Position numbers and translations under genes: made by a program. A DNA stretch of 64,000 bases from CAVRCA01 sp965218045 (lineage in GTDB: Bacteria > Pseudomonadota > Alphaproteobacteria > Acetobacterales > Acetobacteraceae). A model generated the notes under the pieces. The model was not told the origin of the DNA. It saw nothing but the letters and a program-made list of their open reading frames with translations, and did no database searches. The stretch covers positions 124,001 to 188,000 of the forward strand of contig CBDCJX010000009.1 in NCBI GenBank assembly GCA_965218045.1, given 5' to 3'. Of this stretch, positions 59,050-64,000 are shown piece by piece; within the stretch, counting starts at the first letter, position 1, and every line of letters starts with the position of its first letter.

Positions 59050-59898
59050 ATGAGCGCCACGGTGGAAACCCTGCTCGACGGGCTGGCCTTTCCCGAGGGG
59101 CCGCGCTGGCATGACGGCAAGCTCTGGTTCTCCGACATTTTCGGCGGCGTTGTGCGCGCGGTCGATCTCGCCGGTCGCGCCGAGCTGGTCGCCGAGGTCG
59201 CCGAGCGTCCCTCCGGCCTGGGCTGGACGGTGGACAACCGGCTGCTCGTCGTCTCGATGAACGATCGGCGGCTGCTGTGCATGGAGGGCGCCGCCTTGCG
59301 GCCGTTCGCCGACCTCGCGCCGCACGCCACCGGCCCGTGCAACGACATGGTGGTCGATGGCGAAGGTCGGATCTGGGTCGGCAATTTCGGTTTCGACATG
59401 TTTGCCGGCGCCGAGCGACGACCAGCCGCCATCATCCATGTCGATCGGAACGGCGCCGCCAGCGTAGCCGCCGAGGGGCTCGACTTTCCCAACGGCATGG
59501 CGGTCACGCCCGACGGAACCCTGCTGATCGTTGCGGAAAGCTACGGCAACCGGCTGACCCGGTTCGACATCGGCGGCAACGGCGCGCTGAGCAACCCTCG
59601 CCCATTCGCCACACTTCCCGGCGTGGTGCCCGACGGCATCTGCCTCGACGCGGAAGGCGCGGTGTGGGTCGCGCACGCGCGGGCCAATCAGACACTGCGC
59701 GTGCTGGAGGGTGGCCGGATCGCGCAGACCGTGTCGGTCGAGGAAGGTCGCGCGGTCTATGCCTGCGCGTTGGGCGGCTCCGATCGTCGAACGCTGTTCC
59801 TGTGCACCAACGCGGCGCGGGGTCCCGATGCGCGCGAGGCCAGGCAGGGGCGGATCGAGATCACCCGCGTCGACGTGCCCGGCGCCGGCTGGCCATGA
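59050..59898 (+). CDS. SMP-30/gluconolactonase-like protein
   Basis: A 282-residue six-bladed beta-propeller of the SMP-30/LRE family, which hydrolyses sugar lactones with a single calcium or zinc ion. The N-terminal block LAFPEGPRWHDGKLWFSDI carries the metal-binding glutamate, NDMVVDGEGRIWVGNFGFD a central aspartate pair, and DFPNGMAVTPDGTLLIVAES and DGICLDAEGAVWVAHA the late asparagine and aspartate. It starts at ATG 59050, 139 bases from the divergent catalase-like gene. With the dehydratase at 52689 it could act in a sugar-acid pathway. Confidence 0.88.
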   Translation: MSATVETLLDGLAFPEGPRWHDGKLWFSDIFGGVVRAVDLAGRAELVAEVAERPSGLGWTVDNRLLVVSMNDRRLLCMEGAALRPFADLAPHATGPCNDMVVDGEGRIWVGNFGFDMFAGAERRPAAIIHVDRNGAASVAAEGLDFPNGMAVTPDGTLLIVAESYGNRLTRFDIGGNGALSNPRPFATLPGVVPDGICLDAEGAVWVAHARANQTLRVLEGGRIAQTVSVEEGRAVYACALGGSDRRTLFLCTNAARGPDAREARQGRIEITRVDVPGAGWP

Positions 59899-59912
59899 CC
59901 GGCTGGCCATGA
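59885..59912 (+). repeat. Exact 14-base tandem duplication at a gene junction
   Basis: CCGGCTGGCCATGA is repeated exactly at 59885-59898 and 59899-59912. The first copy contains the stop codon of the lactonase-like gene, the second the ATG of the next gene. This looks like a recent slippage or duplication event. Confidence 0.9.
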
Positions 59913-60298
59913 GGGGCGGTCGGGCGGCACTCGGCGTGTTGCTCGGGCTCAGCGGCGGTGCAGCGCTGGCGGAGGGCGTGCCGACGCGTCCGGGTCGCTG
60001 CGTCGAGACCCGCATCGCCGCTGTCGAGCACCGATTGCAGCAGGGCGAGCACGGGCCGTTCATCGCTGAGTCCGGCTCCGCCGTGCGGTTCGCCAATGGC
60101 GGATATCAGGTCTCGTATGACGAGGTGGACGCGGTCACGCGCTCGCGCGTCGGCGATCCGGTGCGGATGTGCCTGGTCCAGTTGCCGCGAGACTGCCCGA
60201 AGGGCGACACGCGCGGGCGCGTCTACGCAACGACCAATCTGCGGACGCGGCAATCCTGGACGATGCCGGATGCCGAGCACGCGTGCGGCGGCGCGTAG
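59909..60298 (+). CDS. Small secreted hypothetical protein
   Basis: A 129-residue protein with a signal peptide (RAALGVLLGLSGGAALAEG, cleavage near residue 21). The mature chain opens RCVETRIAAVEHRL and later contains SGSAVRFANGGYQVSYDEV and RMCLVQLPRDCPKGDTRG; four cysteines may form two disulfides, consistent with periplasmic placement. I do not recognise a family. It starts 10 bases after the stop of the lactonase-like gene, within a 14-base duplication, so the pair probably forms an operon. It could be a lysozyme-inhibitor- or chaperone-like small periplasmic protein, but nothing shows this. Confidence 0.7.
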   Translation: MRGGRAALGVLLGLSGGAALAEGVPTRPGRCVETRIAAVEHRLQQGEHGPFIAESGSAVRFANGGYQVSYDEVDAVTRSRVGDPVRMCLVQLPRDCPKGDTRGRVYATTNLRTRQSWTMPDAEHACGGA

Positions 60299-60313
60299 CG
60301 ACGGGCGAACGGT

Positions 60314-61087
60314 TCAGCCCGTCCCCTGCCGCCGCAGCACGGCATGGGCGAAGGCGCCGAGTGCGGCGTTGATCGCGATGCCGGTCAGGGCGAGCAGCAC
60401 CAGTGCTGCGAACATGCGTGGCACTTGCAGCCGGAACCCGGCTTCCTGGATGGTGTAGGCGAGCCCGGTGGCGACGCCGCCGGAGCCGGCGACGAACTCG
60501 GCCACCACCGCGCCGACCAAGGCAAGCCCGCCGGAAATGCGCAAGCCAGCGAGGAAATAGGCCAGTGCCGCCGGCGCGCGCAGCAGACGCAGGGTTTGCC
60601 ACCGTCCCGCACCGTACAGCCGGAACAGATCGGCAAGCTCCGGCGGCGCCGAGGCAAGACCGGCGGCGGTGTTGGCGAAGACCGGGAAGAACGCGACGAT
60701 GGTGGCGCTGACCACCAGGGTGATCAAGGTGCTGAGCCGTGGCGAGCGCACCAGGTAGCCGACCCAGATGATTACCAACGGCACGATCGCGACGATCGGG
60801 GTCACCTGCAACACCACCGCCCAGGGCTGGATCGCCGCTTGCGCCAGCCGGCTCGCCGACATCGCCAGCGCCAGCGCCACGCCCAGCACCGCCGCCGCGA
60901 GCAGCGCGATGGCGGTCACCGTTAGGGTGGCGCCAAGGGCGGCCAGCAACCCGCCCGGGTCGGCGGCGAAGGCGGCGCCGATCGCGACCGGGCCGGGCAC
61001 GATATAGACCGGCACGCCGGTCAGCCGCACCGCGGCCTCCCAGGCGAGCAGCGCCAGCAGGCCGAACAGGGCGGGTGCGGCTCTCAT
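60314..61087 (-). CDS. ABC transporter permease, NitT/TauT-ThiX type
   Basis: A 257-residue inner-membrane permease with about six membrane segments. The cytoplasmic ATPase-contacting loop is in SAPPELADLFRLYGAGRWQTL, with the EAA-like motif including G at the usual place; LRISGGLALVGAVVAEF follows. The start is ATG 61087, one base overlapping the ATPase stop. It belongs to the family that carries nitrate, taurine, alkanesulfonates and pyrimidine precursors. It works with the next two genes. Confidence 0.9.
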   Translation of the reverse strand: MRAAPALFGLLALLAWEAAVRLTGVPVYIVPGPVAIGAAFAADPGGLLAALGATLTVTAIALLAAAVLGVALALAMSASRLAQAAIQPWAVVLQVTPIVAIVPLVIIWVGYLVRSPRLSTLITLVVSATIVAFFPVFANTAAGLASAPPELADLFRLYGAGRWQTLRLLRAPAALAYFLAGLRISGGLALVGAVVAEFVAGSGGVATGLAYTIQEAGFRLQVPRMFAALVLLALTGIAINAALGAFAHAVLRRQGTG

Positions 61088-61863
61088 CAATCGCCGAGCG
61101 CGCCTTCCATCGCCCGCGTCACCTCGGCGACCAGCGCGGCGTAAGCCGGATCGAGCCGGGTCGCGGCGGACGGCGTGAGCGGCGAGGCGATCTCGGCGGC
61201 AATCCGACCGGGGCGTGGAGTCATCAGCACGATGCGGCGGGCGAGGAAGCATGCCTCGTAGATCGAATGGGTGACGAAGACGATGGTGCAGCCGAGCTCC
61301 CGCCACAGCGCCAGCAGGTCGGCCTGCAGCTTGTGGCGGGTGAACTCGTCGAGCGCGGCGAACGGCTCGTCCAGCAACAGCAAGCTGGGCCGGGTGACCA
61401 GCGCGCGCGCGATCGACACGCGCATCCGCATGCCACCCGACAGCGCGCGGGGCTTGGCCTGCTCGAACCCGGTCAGCCCGACCTGGGCGAGCGCGTCCCG
61501 TACCACGGGTTTCGCCCGAGCCCGCGCCATGCCACGCAAGCGAAGCGGCAGGTAGACGTTGTCCTCGGCGGTGGCCCAGGGCAGCAAGGTCGCGTCCTGG
61601 AACACGAACCCGGCTTCGCCTGGCGCCGGTTGGTGGCCCGCCGCCCAATCGAGCGTGCCGCCATCCGGGCGGTCGAGCCCGGCGACCAGCCGCAACAAGG
61701 TCGACTTGCCGCACCCCGACGGGCCGAGCAGGGCGACGAAATCGCCGGCGGCAACGCGCAGCGTCACGTCGCGCAGCGCCTCCACCCCGCCGGGAAACCG
61801 GCGCCCCAGCGCGCGCAGGGTCAGCACATCAGGGCGTCGCGTCGGGGCCGACGCGCTCGACAT
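61087..61863 (-). CDS. ABC transporter ATPase
   Basis: A 258-residue ABC ATPase. Walker A is LLGPSGCGKSTLLRL (47-55 for GPSGCGKST), the Q loop is FVFQDATLLPW, the signature is LSGGMRMRV (141-149), and Walker B is LLLLDEPFAALDE (161-167 for LLLLDEP). It matches the TauB/SsuB/ThiZ type. It starts at ATG 61863, overlapping the stop of the binding-protein gene, and its stop overlaps the permease start by one base, so all three are coupled. Confidence 0.93.
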   Translation of the reverse strand: MSSASAPTRRPDVLTLRALGRRFPGGVEALRDVTLRVAAGDFVALLGPSGCGKSTLLRLVAGLDRPDGGTLDWAAGHQPAPGEAGFVFQDATLLPWATAEDNVYLPLRLRGMARARAKPVVRDALAQVGLTGFEQAKPRALSGGMRMRVSIARALVTRPSLLLLDEPFAALDEFTRHKLQADLLALWRELGCTIVFVTHSIYEACFLARRIVLMTPRPGRIAAEIASPLTPSAATRLDPAYAALVAEVTRAMEGALGD

Positions 61864-62864
61864 CAGGGCTTCGCGTCGAGGCCGACGCGCTTGTTGACGA
61901 ATTGCAAGGTGTAGGCACGGGTCGGGTCGATGCTTGCCGGATACAGCCCGGCGGCGACCATCAAGCGGGTGAAGTCCCGCCACCGCTCCGCGCTCATCGC
62001 GCCGATCCCGCGCTGCGCCGCGTCGCCCGATTGCAGGATGCCGTGCTGCTTCATCGCCTCGCGGCCATAGCCGATCAACTCATCCGTCATCTCCGGGTTG
62101 GCCTGCTTGATCAGCGCGTTGCCGGGTGCCGGGTCGCCGTCGAGATAGGAGTGCCAGCCCTCGATCGAGGCGTTGACGAAGCGCTGCACCAGGTCGGGCT
62201 GCTCCGCGATCAGCTTGTCCGAGGTGCCGATCAGGCTGCCATAGCCGGTATAGCCGGCATCGGCGATCAGCAGCACCACCGGCTGCTCGCCGGTGGCCTG
62301 GTGGATCGAGAACGGCTCGGAGCCGAGAAAGCCCTGCTGGATCGCCTGCTTGTCGGCGAGGAAGGGCTGCATGTTGAACGTGTAGGGACGCACCTGCGCG
62401 TCGGTGTAGCCGAACCGCGCCTTGAGGAAGTTCCACCAGCCGGCGCGGGTGTCGGCGCTGATCATGATCGGCTTGCCGCGCATCGCCGCGAAACTGTCGT
62501 TGCCGGCACCGGCGTGGGCGATCAGCACCGCGGGGTCTTTCTGGAACATCGCCGCCACCGCGCGATAGGGCACGTCCTGTTGCACCAGGTTGAGCGCGAG
62601 CAGGCTGTTGGAGATGATCGCCAAGTCGAGCCGCCCGGCGACCAGACGCTGCACGTGGTTGACCTGCGGCCCGCCCTGCTCGATCGAGACGTCGAGCCCG
62701 TGCTTGCGGTAGATGCCGGTCGCGATCGCCTGATAGAAGCCGCCGTATTCGGCCTCCGCGCTCCAGTCGATCCCGAACCGGATTTTTTCCTGTGCCCATG
62801 CCGGCCACGCCGCGCAGAGCGCGAGCAAACAGAGGGCAAGAGCCCTCGCCCCGCCGATCACCAT
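61863..62864 (-). CDS. THI5/NMT1-like ABC substrate-binding protein
   Basis: A 333-residue periplasmic binding protein with a signal peptide (ARALALCLLALCAAWPAWA, cleavage near 24). The mature start KIRFGIDWSAEAEYGGFYQA resembles the NMT1/THI5 family that binds pyrimidine thiamine precursors, although related proteins bind riboflavin or aromatic acids. No thiamine riboswitch lies in the 58-base upstream gap, and thiE is far away. The ribosome site GGGGAGA precedes ATG 62864. It leads a coupled three-gene operon and is divergent from an SDR gene. The ligand is unknown. Confidence 0.88.
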   Translation of the reverse strand: MVIGGARALALCLLALCAAWPAWAQEKIRFGIDWSAEAEYGGFYQAIATGIYRKHGLDVSIEQGGPQVNHVQRLVAGRLDLAIISNSLLALNLVQQDVPYRAVAAMFQKDPAVLIAHAGAGNDSFAAMRGKPIMISADTRAGWWNFLKARFGYTDAQVRPYTFNMQPFLADKQAIQQGFLGSEPFSIHQATGEQPVVLLIADAGYTGYGSLIGTSDKLIAEQPDLVQRFVNASIEGWHSYLDGDPAPGNALIKQANPEMTDELIGYGREAMKQHGILQSGDAAQRGIGAMSAERWRDFTRLMVAAGLYPASIDPTRAYTLQFVNKRVGLDAKP

Positions 62865-62922
62865 GCGTCATCTCCCCTGCGACATGCCGTATGATTAGGC
62901 CGGATAGCGGCGGATCGGCTAT

Positions 62923-63669
62923 ATGCGACATATGACCGCATCGGGCATCCGCTTCGGCCTCGCGGGCCGGCGCGCCATCGTCACCGGCCATCGTGGCGGC
63001 ATCGGCGCGGCGATCGCGGCGACGTTCGCGGCCGACGGCGCCGAGGTGATCGGGCTCGACCTGCCCGAGTTCGACCTTGCCGACATCGCCAGCCTTCAGG
63101 CGCGCGCCGAGGCGCTGGTGGACGAGCGCGGGCCGGTCGATATCCTGGTCAACAATGCCGGGGTGACGGTGCTCGGCAGCGTGCTGGAGACGCCGCCCGA
63201 GGAGGTCGAACGCGTGTTCCGGGTAAATTTTCTTGCCCCCTACACGCTGATGCGCGCGGCGCTCCCCGGCATGATCGAACGCCAGCGCGGCGCCATCGTG
63301 AACATCGCCAGCGACCAGGCGTTGATCGGCAAACAGGTCAGCGCTGCCTACGGTGCCAGTAAGGGTGCGCTGGCCCAGCTTTCCCGCAGCGCCGCGCTGG
63401 ACTGGGCGCGCCACAACATCCGGGTGAACTGCATCGCGCCGGGCAGCACGGATACGCCGATGCTCGGCCTGGTGATCCGCGAGCTGGCGTCGCGCTACCC
63501 GGATCGCTTCGCTGCCTCATCCGACGCGGCGTATCGCGGCGCGGTGCCGCTCGGCCGCTTCGCCGACCCGTCCGAGATCGCCGCCGCGGTCGCGTTCCTC
63601 GCCTCCGACGCGGCCTCGTTCATCACTGGCGTCGTGCTCCCGGTCGATGGCGGCGGCACGGCGCAATGA
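62923..63669 (+). CDS. SDR family oxidoreductase
   Basis: A 248-residue short-chain dehydrogenase. The cofactor loop is VTGHRGGIGAAIAATF, a TGxxxGIG pattern; the NNAG motif is LVNNAGVTVLGS; the catalytic set is S in IVNIASDQAL, and Y-x-x-x-K in AAYGASKGAL; the C-terminal block is ASFITGVVLPVDGGG. The start could be ATG 62923 or ATG 62932; a small ATATG/CATAT dyad (62921-62933) covers these. The substrate is unknown. It is divergent from the ABC operon and may act on the same compound. Confidence 0.88.
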   Translation: MRHMTASGIRFGLAGRRAIVTGHRGGIGAAIAATFAADGAEVIGLDLPEFDLADIASLQARAEALVDERGPVDILVNNAGVTVLGSVLETPPEEVERVFRVNFLAPYTLMRAALPGMIERQRGAIVNIASDQALIGKQVSAAYGASKGALAQLSRSAALDWARHNIRVNCIAPGSTDTPMLGLVIRELASRYPDRFAASSDAAYRGAVPLGRFADPSEIAAAVAFLASDAASFITGVVLPVDGGGTAQ

Positions 63670-63679
63670 GCGCAGGCCG

Positions 63680-64000
63680 ATGAAAGCGGCGGTGGTGACC
63701 GGGGGCACCGGCGGCATCGGTCGTGCCGTGGCGAGCAGGCTGGCGGATGAAGGGTTCGCGGTGATCGCCGCCGCCCGCCGCGCCCCGGACGAGCGGCTGC
63801 CGGACGGGGTGCGCTTCGCCGCCTGCGACGTGGCGGACGCAAGCGCGGTGGCGGCGCTGTTTGGCGATATCGGCCGTGTGGACGTGCTGGTGAACGCCGC
63901 CGGCATCGCGGGCGCCAATGCGCTCGATGGTGACGACGCGCTGTGGCATGCGATCATCGCCAGCGACCTGCACGGCACCTATCACTGCTGCAAGGCCGCG
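63680..64000 (+). CDS. SDR family oxidoreductase, truncated by the window end
   Basis: The first 107 codons of a second short-chain dehydrogenase, starting MKAAVVTGGTGGIGRAVASR, with the TGGxGGIG cofactor loop and the LVNAAGIAG motif; the catalytic Y-x-x-x-K lies beyond the window. It begins 10 bases after the first SDR gene stop, so the pair is probably one transcript. The full length and substrate cannot be read. Confidence 0.85.
   Translation, partial: MKAAVVTGGTGGIGRAVASRLADEGFAVIAAARRAPDERLPDGVRFAACDVADASAVAALFGDIGRVDVLVNAAGIAGANALDGDDALWHAIIASDLHGTYHCCKAA

Noticed and set aside
58911..59507. Extension of the catalase-like frame to 543 codons
   Set aside because: It is antisense to the SMP-30-like gene, and the signal peptide at 58910 marks the true start.
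62865..62922. TPP riboswitch before the THI5-like binding protein
   Set aside because: The divergent gap is only 58 bases, too short for the ~100-base aptamer, and it lacks the conserved CTGAGA and ACCTGATC-like boxes.

Overview
The window looks like a stretch of chromosome from a high-GC alphaproteobacterium, most likely Rhodospirillales/Acetobacteraceae. The reasons are the dense, strongly GC-biased coding; gene orders typical of that group (yebC-ruvCAB-ybgC-tolQRAB; zapA-6S RNA-5-formyl-THF cyclo-ligase-ymdB; purN-purM / perM-hda-ppk1-ppx); a DUF1849 (EipB-type) envelope protein; a DinB with an N-terminal zinc finger; and a lineage-type hypothetical protein at 2971-3618. The organism call is inference from gene content, because no rRNA gene is present.

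Layout. 0-10.7 kb: SHOCT protein, phosphoesterase, YihY/BrkB membrane protein, the lineage-type hypothetical with a strong promoter-like site, an HpaI-family aldolase, tRNA-Thr(UGU), and an EF-P beta-lysylation pair (EpmB-like aminomutase and EpmA-like ligase around an FMN reductase), then a lipoprotein, a VOC protein, thiE and a class I aldolase. 10.7-20.3 kb: a conserved housekeeping block with zapA, a 6S RNA candidate, fthC, ymdB, yebC, ruvCAB, ybgC and tolQRAB; pal does not follow tolB. 20.3-30.3 kb: PEP-mutase-like enzyme, MFS carrier, RNA-modification genes (rsmD, rluB-type, tadA), a PuuD-like amidase, purD, xseA, a DUF2142 membrane protein and an M20 deacylase. 30.4-47.9 kb: two PLP enzymes, a 51-residue oxidase-subunit-like protein missed by length filters, purNM, perM-hda-ppk1-ppx, rnd, aspS, an EipB-like protein, dinB, a ROK kinase, tusA and an HDAC-like deacetylase. 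47.9-51.3 kb: tetR, gamma-carbonic anhydrase, argC, rpsI, rplM. 51.3-64 kb: a more accessory region with an OFA-type MFS carrier divergent from a sugar-acid dehydratase, a decayed IS5-family element, a GGDEF/EAL protein, an exported cupredoxin/catalase-peroxidase pair, an SMP-30 lactonase-like gene, a THI5/NMT1-type ABC transporter and two SDR genes, the last running off the window.

How the parts connect. EpmA/EpmB modify EF-P, which relieves ribosome stalling at polyproline. The TolA encoded about 11 kb away has 15 consecutive prolines, so Tol-system output may depend on that modification (inference). Three purine biosynthesis genes (purD, purN, purM) are present at two loci. Hda (replication control) is translationally coupled to the permease before it and is followed by polyphosphate synthesis and degradation genes. 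No CRISPR array, prophage, plasmid functions or obviously novel defence system is seen. The best leads for something undescribed are the promoter-linked hypothetical at 2933-3618, the tRNA/epmB antisense overlap, the cupredoxin-catalase pair and the duplicated module in XseA.
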